Origin: JAVBKP01 sp031553975
GTDB taxonomy: Bacteria > Bacillota > Clostridia > Peptostreptococcales > Anaerovoracaceae
Length of the DNA stretch: 14,890 nucleotides
NCBI GenBank assembly: GCA_031553975.1
Contig: JAVBKP010000100.1
Span: forward strand, 1-14,890
Reading direction: 5' to 3'
The position numbers and the translations under genes were made by a program. Below, in pieces: positions 6,351-13,714 of the stretch. The first letter of the stretch is position 1; each line of letters opens with the position of its first letter. The notes beneath the pieces were generated by a model. That model searched no databases and was not told the origin of the DNA. It saw nothing but the letters and a program-made list of their open reading frames with translations.

Positions 6351-7883
6351 CTACTTAACTTCGGCTACTAGCTTTTCTGCTAAAGCCAAAGCTTCGTCCA
6401 CTTTTGTAGCATCTTTGGCACCGGCTTGTGCCATATCAGCCTTACCGCCACCACCACCGCCGCAAGTTGCTGCGATTTGTTTTATCATATTGCCTGCATG
6501 GAATCCTTTTCCTACGAGATCGTCTGATACAGATACCATAAAAGTAACTTTTTCATTTGCCACGGAGGCAAATACCATGACCAATGATGCATTGTTTGAT
6601 TTTAGTGTGTCGGACATATCTCGAAGTTCATTGATATCAAAATCCTCAAACTTTAGGGCTAATACTTTGACACCATTGATTTCTTTTGCACTATCCATCA
6701 GTGTACCGACCATATCACCCATAGCTTGTTTTCTAAAATCTTCTAATTCTTTTTTAGTCACTTTATGATCTTCTAATATACTGTGAAGCTTATCTGCTAG
6801 GCTTGCCCTGTTGGTTTTTAGCTTATCAGCGGCATCTTGTAACAATGCATTGGCTGTGTTTAGGTGGTCATACATTGCTTTTCCTGTGATGGCTTCTATT
6901 CTACGAACCCCAGCTGCTACACCGTTTTCAGAAAGGATCTTAAAGGCACCAATCTGGCCGATATTTGATACGTGGGTACCGCCACAAAGTTCCATACTAA
7001 AGTTAGGAACGGTAACGACACGAACGGTATCTCCATATTTTTCACCAAACAAGGCAGTGGCACCACGTTTTTTTGCTTCGTCAATGGACAGTTCTTCTGA
7101 TACCACAGGAATGAATTCGTTGATTTTATTATTGACAATTGTTTCGATTTTTAGTAGATCTTCTGGGCTGATTCCTTCAAAGTGTGTAAAGTCAAAGCGT
7201 AAACTCTCTTCTGATACAAGAGAACCAGCTTGGTGAACATGACTCCCTAGGACATCTTTTAATGCTTGGTGTAAAAGATGTGTGGCTGTATGGTTACGAC
7301 AAGTATTATTTCTATCACTCGGGGTAACAGCGCAGTCCACGGTGTCGCCTTTTTTAATCTCTCCAGAACGCACCAACACCCTGTGTATATAAGCACCTTG
7401 CAGCTTCTCAATATCCACAACTTCAAGGTTTGCTGTATTGGTTGACATAATTCCATTATCGCTAACCTGCCCACCCATCTCAGGATAAAACGGGGTTTTA
7501 TCAAGGACTATGGTTCCTTTATCGCCTTGCTGTAGGCTTTGCACTTCATCGCTTTGATTGAACAGTCCAAGTATTCTGCTAGTTGTGTTTAGTGTATCAT
7601 ATCCTAAAAATTCTGTATTACCAAACACTGAAAAATCATATTGTGCTGATGCCCAACCAGCTTCGTCGCTGGCTTTACGACCTGCTCTCGCCGTTTCTTT
7701 TTGGGTTTGCATGTTTATTTTGAAGTTTTCCATGTGAATTGTATATTTTTTCTCTGCAAGAATCTCTTCTGTCAGCTCTACAGGGAATCCGTAAGTATCG
7801 TATAATTTGAAGGCATTCTCCCCACTCAGAACAGTACTTTTAGTAGTCTCAAGTTCTTTGATATATTCATCAAGGATTGCCAT
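6351..7883 (-). CDS. alaS: Alanyl-tRNA synthetase, C-terminal part (editing and C-Ala domains)
   Basis: This frame continues alaS after an in-frame TAA at 7914-7916. Coding similarity begins directly after that stop (EKFNETIEQG, ten codons) and before the ATG at 7881-7883. It holds the rest of the tRNA-recognition helical region (FKLYDTYGFPVELTEEI), the editing domain with HTATH (198-202) and CGGTH (about 296-300), and the glycine-rich C-Ala domain (GGGGGGKADMAQAG). Joined to the upstream part, the protein is about 877 residues, the size of E. coli AlaRS, and the zinc-site His residues fall at joined positions 566 and 570. The internal ATG has only AAGG three bases upstream, a poor ribosome binding site, so separate translation is doubtful. 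The interruption is best read as a point mutation or sequence error until shown otherwise. Confidence 0.88.
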   Translation of the reverse strand: MAILDEYIKELETTKSTVLSGENAFKLYDTYGFPVELTEEILAEKKYTIHMENFKINMQTQKETARAGRKASDEAGWASAQYDFSVFGNTEFLGYDTLNTTSRILGLFNQSDEVQSLQQGDKGTIVLDKTPFYPEMGGQVSDNGIMSTNTANLEVVDIEKLQGAYIHRVLVRSGEIKKGDTVDCAVTPSDRNNTCRNHTATHLLHQALKDVLGSHVHQAGSLVSEESLRFDFTHFEGISPEDLLKIETIVNNKINEFIPVVSEELSIDEAKKRGATALFGEKYGDTVRVVTVPNFSMELCGGTHVSNIGQIGAFKILSENGVAAGVRRIEAITGKAMYDHLNTANALLQDAADKLKTNRASLADKLHSILEDHKVTKKELEDFRKQAMGDMVGTLMDSAKEINGVKVLALKFEDFDINELRDMSDTLKSNNASLVMVFASVANEKVTFMVSVSDDLVGKGFHAGNMIKQIAATCGGGGGGKADMAQAGAKDATKVDEALALAEKLVAEVK

Positions 7884-7913
7884 ACCTTGCTCAATGGTTT
7901 CGTTGAATTTTTC

Positions 7914-7916
7914 TTA
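7914..7916 (-). other. In-frame TAA stop interrupting alaS
   Basis: The minus strand reads LLTIE, TAA, EKFNETIEQGMAIL with no frame change. AlaRS proteins usually have consecutive Glu residues at this place, so a single GAA-to-TAA change explains the stop. Other genes in the window end in TAA (for example padR and the DUF1015 gene), which argues against TAA being recoded here. Confidence 0.9.
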
Positions 7917-8987
7917 TTCGATGGTTAGTAGCTTGCGGATATAATCCGCTTTTTCTTCTAGCTCTGGATAGGCAACTTTTGAAATCTCAATTACTTTATT
8001 AGACATATCAGCCATGAAAAGCCCTTTGATGCCTAACAACCTACCATGCCTAGCTGCTCTTCTAAGGAGCCTGCGTAGTACATACCCTCTTCCTTCGTTG
8101 CTAGGAATAACCCCGTCGCAAATCATAAAACAAACGGAACGTATATGGTCTGTAATAATACGGATGGAAGAATCTGTAGGCGTGGTACCACCATTGTATT
8201 TTACGCCAGATACACGAACAACTTCATCTAGAATAAACCTGATGGTATCAATATCAAATATAGAATCAACGTCTTGCATGATACAAGCTAGGCGCTCTAG
8301 TCCCATACCTGTGTCTATGTTTTTCTTTGCAAGTGGTGTGTAGTTGTCCTCACCGTCGCTGTTAAACTGTGTGAATACATGATTCCATATCTCTACAAAT
8401 CTATCGCACTCGCAGCCAGGTTTGCAATCAGGGCTACCACAGCCTCTTTCCGCACCTCTATCTACATAAATCTCAGAACATGGTCCGCATGGACCTGTGC
8501 CTATTTCCCAAAAATTATCATCTTTTCCAAGTCTAGTAATCTTCTCTGGGGGTATGCCGATTATGTTTTGCCAAATGCCAAAAGCTTCATCATCATCTTC
8601 ATATACGCTTGGCCAAAGCTTGTCTGCTGGTATTTCTAGGATTTCTGTAAGGAATTGCCATCCCCATTGGATTGATTCTACCTTAAAGTAATCTCCAAAT
8701 GAAAAGCTTCCTAACATCTCAAAAAATGTGGCATGTCTAGCTGTATAACCCACGTTCTCAATGTCCCCTGTACGGATACATTTTTGGCATGTGGTCATTC
8801 TAGGCGCAGGTGGCTTTTCCGTGCCTGCAAAGAAGGCCTTTAATGGGGCCATCCCAGAGTTTATTAGCAATAAACTCTTGTCTTTGCTATCTGGAACTAG
8901 TGGAAAACTCTTCTGTGCATAGTGCTCTTTGCTCACATAGAAGTCTTGGAACATTTGTCTAAGCTCATTTAATCCAATGCTTTTCAT
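7914..8987 (-). CDS. alaS: Alanyl-tRNA synthetase, N-terminal part (catalytic domain), ended by premature stop
   Basis: This 357-residue frame contains the class II aminoacylation core of AlaRS: NELRQMFQDFYVSKEH at the start, FPLVPDSKDKSLLLINSGMAPLK with motif 1, RMTTCQKCIRTGDIENVG and HATFFEMLGSFSFGDYFK with motif 2, and DTGMGLERL as motif 3. It charges tRNA-Ala in the cytoplasm and is normally essential. It stops at a TAA immediately after LLTIE, where the family continues into the tRNA-binding helices; the remainder follows in the same frame to 6351. The ATG is 11 bases from AGGAGA (8999-9004), with a near-ideal promoter upstream. Alone, this part could make alanyl-adenylate but would lack most tRNA-binding structure. 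The leader of about 35 bases is too short for a T-box. Confidence 0.9.
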   Translation of the reverse strand: MKSIGLNELRQMFQDFYVSKEHYAQKSFPLVPDSKDKSLLLINSGMAPLKAFFAGTEKPPAPRMTTCQKCIRTGDIENVGYTARHATFFEMLGSFSFGDYFKVESIQWGWQFLTEILEIPADKLWPSVYEDDDEAFGIWQNIIGIPPEKITRLGKDDNFWEIGTGPCGPCSEIYVDRGAERGCGSPDCKPGCECDRFVEIWNHVFTQFNSDGEDNYTPLAKKNIDTGMGLERLACIMQDVDSIFDIDTIRFILDEVVRVSGVKYNGGTTPTDSSIRIITDHIRSVCFMICDGVIPSNEGRGYVLRRLLRRAARHGRLLGIKGLFMADMSNKVIEISKVAYPELEEKADYIRKLLTIE

Positions 8988-9028
8988 TTGTAAATAATCT
9001 CTCCTATTCGCGTAAAATGTTAAATTAA

Positions 9029-9057
9029 ATCATAGCATATTTCTATGAGTTTTTCAA
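9029..9057 (-). promoter_or_regulatory. Sigma-A-type promoter of alaS-ireB
   Basis: TTGAAA (9052-9057) and TATGAT (9029-9034) on the minus strand are separated by exactly 17 bases. Transcription would start near 9022, about 35 bases before the alaS ATG. The -35 box directly follows the terminator of the upstream S-layer gene. Confidence 0.75.
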
Positions 9058-9058
9058 T

Positions 9059-9088
9059 AAAAAGAAAGACCCTAAAGAGTCTTTCTTT
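9059..9088 (-). terminator. Rho-independent terminator of the SLH-protein gene
   Basis: AAAGAAAGAC (9061-9070) pairs perfectly with GTCTTTCTTT (9079-9088) around an 8-base loop. On the minus strand the stem leads into TTTTTATTG. It is 8 bases past the SLH gene stop and separates that gene from the alaS promoter. Confidence 0.75.
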
Positions 9089-9095
9089 CATAATA

Positions 9096-11255
9096 TTATT
9101 TAATTTTTAGATAATTGTATACAATGGCAGCTGTTTCTGCATTTGTTAATGTTTTGGTTGGATTGAATAGCTTGTTCTTATCACCATTCATAATGTCTAA
9201 TCCATCTACAATGGCAATGTAACCTTTGTATGTGTCAGCTACTTTGTCTTTGAAGGTATAGTTAAACATGGCGCTGTTTTGGGCTAGTTTGTCATAACCT
9301 AACATTTTAACTAAGTAAACTGCTGCTTGCTGACGTGTTACAGTGGCTAAAGGATTTCTCTCTGCCTCTGTTAGTACGCCTTGGCTGTACAAATTGTCAT
9401 ATAAATTGTCAATGTTGTTGGTCTGCCCATAAATATATAAGAAGAAGTCAACTTGTGTAATATTCTTGTTTGGGTTAAAACTATCACCACTACTGTTTAG
9501 GAAATACCCATTTTCAGCTAGTGTTAAGATATTTTTCTCAGCCCAGTGGCCTTTGATATCTTTGTACTCGGGAACAGCGTTTTGATACGGCTGACCATTC
9601 CAATCTAATCTAATACCAGATGCTGGATGAATCATAACTTGTTGTTTATCAACAAAATCGTATACTGGTGTGGCTGTGTTTTTACCAGTTCTAACGTACA
9701 TTAGCGAATAGTCACCAGCTTTGTCAAATTCTTTGAAAGCATCTTCTTTTGAAACCGCATCACCAATTGGTAAGAATGTTACATCGTTGTACCAGTTTAG
9801 ATTGTAATTACTAATCTCGCCAGTGGTTTTGTCGATTGATACGCTAATACCATTGCTACTAAAGTTATATCCGTTTACTTGTCTTGCATAGTTAAAATTG
9901 TAGTTAAGGTCTTCTATTGGATTTGGAATTGGCAGTATTTTGGCATCAGCTGTTGTCGTTAATGTGTAATAATAAGGATTGTTTACATATTTCACTTCTT
10001 TTGACTTTTCTGGAGCCATTTTAGCAATGAATTCGTCAACGATTTTCTGTGCGGCATCTACTGTTAATTTTTTCGTGCCTTTTCCTTGGGTGTCTTTGTA
10101 AAGGCTATAGCCTGTAATCTCCCCTGTCTTTGCGTTAAGGGAAACATACGCATTGTCAAAACTTATGTTCCAAGTATATTCGTTCTTGCTATAATAATTG
10201 CTATAAAGATTCGTGCTTGTTACTTTCATGTCAGCATTGATACCTGGAAGGGTTCTAGCAATTTTTTCTGCGTCTGCTTTGTTCATGATACCAGCAATGT
10301 TATCTACAGCAGCCTGCTCATCTTTTGTTAATGATGGATCTCGGTCAGCGGTGTTTGCTGAGGCAGATTCTGCTTTTGCCATACCGCCCATATCATAGAA
10401 TCCATAACCGTTGTCATAATAAATGCTAGCGGTTTTGCCGGTTTTAGCATCGATTACTTTACCAGATGGATTGTTGAGTACATAGGCAGGGAATGTCATT
10501 ATTGTTTTATATTTGTCGTTGTAATGAGCAAAATACTCAATGTTTATGCCTATTTCTTTTAGGTAGGACTGGGTTGCAGCAGCTTCGTTAATCATACCAG
10601 TAGCATCGGTGTAAGTATATTCAGTGTCATATGTGCCATTAAAGTTGAATGATGTCACTTCTTTTGTTGTTTTGTCAACTGATACAGTTGCTGAAATAAA
10701 ACTTACAGGAATGTTATTCACATGCAACCTGTATGTATACTGGAAATTGTCTGATTGGACTGGACCTGGGGCAATGGTTTTAGATGATAGGGACAGATCC
10801 ATTGCGGGCTCAGGACCACCACCAGTGGAAACTGTCTCTTCTTTGATTTCAACCATAGAAGGTGCTAGTTTTGGCATAACTTTGCTCAAGAAAGCTGTTG
10901 CTGCTTTTTTGCCTTCTGCGGATGTTAAGTCAGTTACATAAGAGTATTTTTCTTTATTCATCCATTTGTAATAGTTCAGAATGTTTCCATTTTGGTCAAC
11001 GGTGGCAGAAATAGAACCTTTGCTGTTTGGCATATTCCAGTTAAGCTGCCAAACTGTTGATTTAACACCATTTACTTCGTTTTCATATGAGTATTGCGCG
11101 AAATCACTAAAAGTGCTTGGAATAGTTACAACGCTTTTTACTGCGTTAATGGCTGTTTCTAATGCTTTGCTATCACTACTTTCGGCGTTTGCTACAACCC
11201 CTGTAGAAAATACCATAGTAAAGGCTAGTGCCATGGCTAAGATACGTCTTTTCAT
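9096..11255 (-). CDS. Secreted YcdB/PepSY-like repeat protein with C-terminal S-layer homology domains
   Basis: The 719-residue protein starts with a signal peptide (MKRRILAMALAFTMVFSTG...), with likely cleavage after VANA (residue 24). Residues ~30-500 contain four strand-turn-strand units of the form VDxxTGEIxxYxxxW, at about 87-100, 193-207, 373-387 and 474-488. This is the YcdB/YcdC (PepSY-like) pattern. Two clear S-layer homology domains (about 565-607 with IKGHWAEKNI, and 666-716 with FNPTKTLTNAETA) flank a weaker one (about 620-653). SLH domains anchor proteins to pyruvylated wall polymers, so the protein should sit on the cell surface. The ATG follows AAGGAGAGGTG (11264-11274). It is a single-gene unit with its own terminator. 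Its role is unknown; a protease-inhibitor-like role for the PepSY-type part is only a possibility. Confidence 0.85.
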   Translation of the reverse strand: MKRRILAMALAFTMVFSTGVVANAESSDSKALETAINAVKSVVTIPSTFSDFAQYSYENEVNGVKSTVWQLNWNMPNSKGSISATVDQNGNILNYYKWMNKEKYSYVTDLTSAEGKKAATAFLSKVMPKLAPSMVEIKEETVSTGGGPEPAMDLSLSSKTIAPGPVQSDNFQYTYRLHVNNIPVSFISATVSVDKTTKEVTSFNFNGTYDTEYTYTDATGMINEAAATQSYLKEIGINIEYFAHYNDKYKTIMTFPAYVLNNPSGKVIDAKTGKTASIYYDNGYGFYDMGGMAKAESASANTADRDPSLTKDEQAAVDNIAGIMNKADAEKIARTLPGINADMKVTSTNLYSNYYSKNEYTWNISFDNAYVSLNAKTGEITGYSLYKDTQGKGTKKLTVDAAQKIVDEFIAKMAPEKSKEVKYVNNPYYYTLTTTADAKILPIPNPIEDLNYNFNYARQVNGYNFSSNGISVSIDKTTGEISNYNLNWYNDVTFLPIGDAVSKEDAFKEFDKAGDYSLMYVRTGKNTATPVYDFVDKQQVMIHPASGIRLDWNGQPYQNAVPEYKDIKGHWAEKNILTLAENGYFLNSSGDSFNPNKNITQVDFFLYIYGQTNNIDNLYDNLYSQGVLTEAERNPLATVTRQQAAVYLVKMLGYDKLAQNSAMFNYTFKDKVADTYKGYIAIVDGLDIMNGDKNKLFNPTKTLTNAETAAIVYNYLKIK

Positions 11256-11368
11256 TTTGTTTACACCTCTCCTTGTTCAATAAATAATTTGTTAAATTTA
11301 ACTTCTTATATCTTTTAGACGGACCTAAGCTAAAAAAAGTTTCGTTAAAATTAAAAATTTATATGAAT

Positions 11369-11420
11369 GGGGACGGTTCTAAATAACTGACCGAAAGGTC
11401 AGTTATTTAGAACCGTCCCC
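11369..11420. repeat. Perfect 52-base palindrome of the GGGGACGGTTCTAAAT family
   Basis: Two 24-base arms (11369-11392 and 11397-11420) pair without mismatch around a GAAA loop. The sequence is a close relative of the long hairpin at 5041-5090, differing in a covarying pair (AACTGACC/GGTCAGTT here, AGCTGACC/GGTCAGCT there) and in the loop. No T-run follows on either strand, so this copy is not an obvious terminator. It lies between the serine operon and the SLH gene, upstream of the SLH start. Confidence 0.88.
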
Positions 11421-11432
11421 AATTTGATGTCG

Positions 11433-11477
11433 CCCCGGCTACGACTAGCTTAATTCGTGAACGAATAAGCCAGATCT
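11433..11477. repeat. Hairpin repeat copy A, near-duplicate of the DUF1015 gene's 3' end
   Basis: This stretch aligns without gaps to 11539-11583, shifted by 106 bases. Identical blocks are CCCCGGCTA (11433-11441) and AATTCGTGAACGAATA (11452-11467), followed by a shared GATCT. The core forms ATTCG-TGAA-CGAAT, extended by GCTT/AAGC. Read on the minus strand it encodes RSGLFVHELS and a stop, nearly the same as the end of the DUF1015 protein, but in another frame from that gene and after its stop. It is either a duplicated gene tail or part of a dispersed repeat. Confidence 0.7.
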
Positions 11478-11504
11478 CACCCCACGAGCTCCAGCATTCT
11501 CTGT

Positions 11505-11526
11505 GTTGCTCTGCAACTTTTTTGTT
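11505..11526 (+). terminator. Small hairpin with T-run in the repeat-rich spacer
   Basis: GTTGC (11505-11509) and GCAAC (11513-11517) pair around TCT and are followed by TTTTTTG on the plus strand. The five-pair stem is weak and no plus-strand gene precedes it, so a terminator role is tentative. It sits between hairpin copies A and B and may belong to the repeat unit. Confidence 0.3.
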
Positions 11527-11538
11527 GGAATCGCGGGT

Positions 11539-11587
11539 CCCCGGCTAAGATTAGGTCAATTCGTGAACGAATAGACCTGATCTTAGC
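11539..11587. repeat. Hairpin repeat copy B, overlapping the DUF1015 stop codon
   Basis: Arms of 20 bases at 11544-11563 and 11568-11587 pair around a TGAA loop with two imperfect positions. The stop codon and last ten codons of the DUF1015 gene lie inside it. Where copy A has GCTT/AAGC next to the loop stem, this copy has GGTC/GACC, so both partners of the stem changed together. No T-run follows on the minus strand. Confidence 0.7.
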
Positions 11588-12789
11588 TTAGGCTCGAACC
11601 ATGTGGATTTTGGTGGCATGACTTCTCCGGCATCGGCGATGGCCATAAGATCGTCAATGGTTGTTGGGAACATGGAGAAAGCTACGCCTTCTGCACCAGT
11701 TCTTTCTTCCAGCTCCGCCAGGCCTCTAATCCCGCCAACAAAGTCAATACGTTTATCGGTTCTTGGGTCTTCAATGCCAAGTATAGGTGCCAATACATTT
11801 TTTTGCAGAATGGAGACATCTAAGCGATCTACTGGGTCATTTTCATCAAAAACGCCCTGCTTGGTCATCATTTTGTACCATTTGCCTTCAACATATAGCC
11901 CAAAGCTATGTTTTGTGTCTGGACGATATTGTTCCGGACCATTGTATTGTTCTACGTTAAAATTTTCACTAAGTTTTTCCAAAAACGCTGGTGCTGAAAG
12001 ACCATTCAAATCTTTTACAACCCGATTGTAATCCATAATATAAAGTTCATCGCTAGGAAAGAGAACCGACAAGAACTGATTAAACTCTTCATCGCCATCA
12101 AACCCTGCTTCTCGGCGTTTCAAACCAACTTTGCAAGCGGAAGCTGCCCTATGATGTCCATCTGCAATATACAAATAGTCCACATCAAGGAACGCTTTTT
12201 CAATATTGCCGATTAAATCAACATCATCTATTAGCCAAACAATATGAGAAACACCGTCTTCTGCCACAAAGTCATACACAGGTTTGTGTTCATCTATCCA
12301 TTTTCCTATGATTGCGGAAATATCTTTTTGAGTCCTATAGGCTAGGAAAATCGGTCCTGTGTTGGCGTTACAATGATCTACATGGTTGATACGATCCAAT
12401 TCTTTATCGGCACGTGTAAACTCGTGTTTTTTAATAATATTGTTTATGTAATCATCTACAGCAGTACAAGCAACAAGACCTGTCTGGGCACGGCCGTTCA
12501 TGATCTGACGATAGATATAAAGCTGTGGTTTTTCATCTTTCACTAAGATTTTTTTAGCTACCATATCATCAAGATTTGCCCGGGCTTTTTCATAAACACG
12601 AACATCATATAGGTCAATGGAAGGGTCTAAGTCAATCTCGGCCTTGTCTACATGCAAAAAAGAATACGGATTGCCTTCTACCATTTTTCTAGCTTCATCA
12701 CTATTCATTACATCATAAGGCAATGCTGCTACTTTTTCTGCAAATTCTGCTGCAGGTCTAACTGCTTGAAATCCTCTTACAACTGCCAT
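11551..12789 (-). CDS. DUF1015 family protein, ParB/serine-kinase-like fold, in serine operon
   Basis: A 412-residue protein matching DUF1015 throughout: VRGFQAVRPAAEFAEKVAALPYD at the start, NPYSFLHVDKAE, the central ADGHHRAASA motif and the C-terminal MPPKSTWFEPKLRSGLF. The ADGHHR motif relates the family to the ParB/Srx-like fold that includes free-serine kinases (Thermococcus SerK, staphylococcal SbnI). The ATG lies 2 bases after the serA stop, with GTGGGG inside the serA end as ribosome binding site, so it is translated together with serA. serC-serA-DUF1015 clusters recur in clostridia and no serB is present here. A role in phosphoserine/serine conversion is therefore plausible but inferred. 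The last codons and stop lie within an imperfect palindrome that is repeated just downstream. Confidence 0.88.
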   Translation of the reverse strand: MAVVRGFQAVRPAAEFAEKVAALPYDVMNSDEARKMVEGNPYSFLHVDKAEIDLDPSIDLYDVRVYEKARANLDDMVAKKILVKDEKPQLYIYRQIMNGRAQTGLVACTAVDDYINNIIKKHEFTRADKELDRINHVDHCNANTGPIFLAYRTQKDISAIIGKWIDEHKPVYDFVAEDGVSHIVWLIDDVDLIGNIEKAFLDVDYLYIADGHHRAASACKVGLKRREAGFDGDEEFNQFLSVLFPSDELYIMDYNRVVKDLNGLSAPAFLEKLSENFNVEQYNGPEQYRPDTKHSFGLYVEGKWYKMMTKQGVFDENDPVDRLDVSILQKNVLAPILGIEDPRTDKRIDFVGGIRGLAELEERTGAEGVAFSMFPTTIDDLMAIADAGEVMPPKSTWFEPKLRSGLFVHELT

Positions 12790-12791
12790 TG

Positions 12792-13703
12792 TTAGTTACC
12801 CCACATTTCTGTTATAATCTGAACAATCTCTTCTCCAATTCGCTCTTGGGCTTCTTTTGTCGCAGCACCGATATGAGGTGTCAATGAGATATTTGGATGT
12901 TTTAGCACGCGTTGATTCTTCGTAGGTTCTTCTACAAAGACATCAAGTGCTGCTGCTGTCACTTTGCCGCTATCTAGGGCATCACAAAGGGCGTCTTCGC
13001 AGATTACCCCGCCTCTTGCGGTGTTAACTATATATACGCCATCTTTCATCTTAGCGATTTCCTCAGCACCTAAAAGTGGTTTATCACCTGGGCTTGGAAT
13101 ATGTAATGAGATGAAATCAGAAGTCTGAAGTAATTCATCTAGAGATACGAATGTAAAATCATCAAATCCTTCTACTTTGCCGCTTCTCTTTGTATAAATT
13201 ACTTTCATGCCTAGTGCTTTGGCACGTTTGGCTGTTTCGATAGCAATTCGTCCAAATCCGATAAGACCTAGGGTTTTTCCAGCTAATTCTATTCCTTCAT
13301 AATTTTTCTTGTTCCACTTGCCTTCTTTCATTGTTACATTGGCATTGTGTATGTATCGTGCAAGGCAAAACATATGCCCAATAGCCATCTCGGCTACAGA
13401 GGCACTGCTTGCATTTGGTGTGTTTCTTACAGTAATGCCTTTTTCTTCGGCATACGCTACATCAATATTATCAACGCCTACACCGCCACGAACGACAAGT
13501 TTTAGACGTCCTACTCCTGCAGCCGCATCAATAATTGGCACACGTACTTTTGTGGCAGAACGAACCACTAAAGCGTCGAACTCTTTTACTTTTTCAGCAA
13601 GTTCGGCTGGCTCATAAAACTGCTCTACTACTTCAAAGCCCTTGGATTCTAATAAAGTGCGCGCAGATGTATCCATCCCATCAGAAGCTAAAATACGAAT
13701 CAT
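12792..13703 (-). CDS. serA: D-3-phosphoglycerate dehydrogenase, short form
   Basis: A 303-residue NAD-dependent D-2-hydroxyacid dehydrogenase that should oxidise 3-phosphoglycerate to 3-phosphohydroxypyruvate, the first step of the phosphorylated serine pathway. It shows VRSATKVR and RGGVGVDNID in the substrate domain, the NAD-binding GLIGFGRIA fingerprint, NTARGGVICEDAL (catalytic Arg), ALDVFVEEP and TPHIGAAT (catalytic His). It lacks the C-terminal ACT domain of E. coli-type SerA, so serine feedback through ACT is not expected. The ATG at 13701-13703 lies 6 bases after AGGAGGA (13710-13716). A longer frame from a TTG at 13707-13709 is unlikely because that codon touches the binding site. 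The ribosome binding site overlaps the serC stop codon, coupling the two genes. Position beside serC supports the serA assignment over other hydroxyacid dehydrogenases. Confidence 0.93.
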   Translation of the reverse strand: MIRILASDGMDTSARTLLESKGFEVVEQFYEPAELAEKVKEFDALVVRSATKVRVPIIDAAAGVGRLKLVVRGGVGVDNIDVAYAEEKGITVRNTPNASSASVAEMAIGHMFCLARYIHNANVTMKEGKWNKKNYEGIELAGKTLGLIGFGRIAIETAKRAKALGMKVIYTKRSGKVEGFDDFTFVSLDELLQTSDFISLHIPSPGDKPLLGAEEIAKMKDGVYIVNTARGGVICEDALCDALDSGKVTAAALDVFVEEPTKNQRVLKHPNISLTPHIGAATKEAQERIGEEIVQIITEMWGN

Positions 13704-13714
13704 TCTCAATCCTC

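Noticed and set aside
6415..7236. Plus-strand open frames opposite alaS, including a proline-rich start
   Set aside because: The proline run is just the reverse reading of the glycine-rich C-Ala segment. The alaS frame on the other strand is clearly the coding one.
7881..7916. Recoding of TAA (alternative genetic code or programmed readthrough) in alaS
   Set aside because: Other genes in the window end in TAA at their expected lengths, and no special downstream structure was recognised. A point mutation or sequence error is simpler.
8988..9060. T-box leader upstream of alaS
   Set aside because: The promoter lies at 9029-9057, leaving only about 35 bases of leader, and no T-box sequence was recognised. 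There is no room for the structure.
13704..13709. TTG start two codons upstream of the serA ATG
   Set aside because: It directly abuts the AGGAGGA ribosome binding site, leaving no spacing; the ATG six bases away fits.
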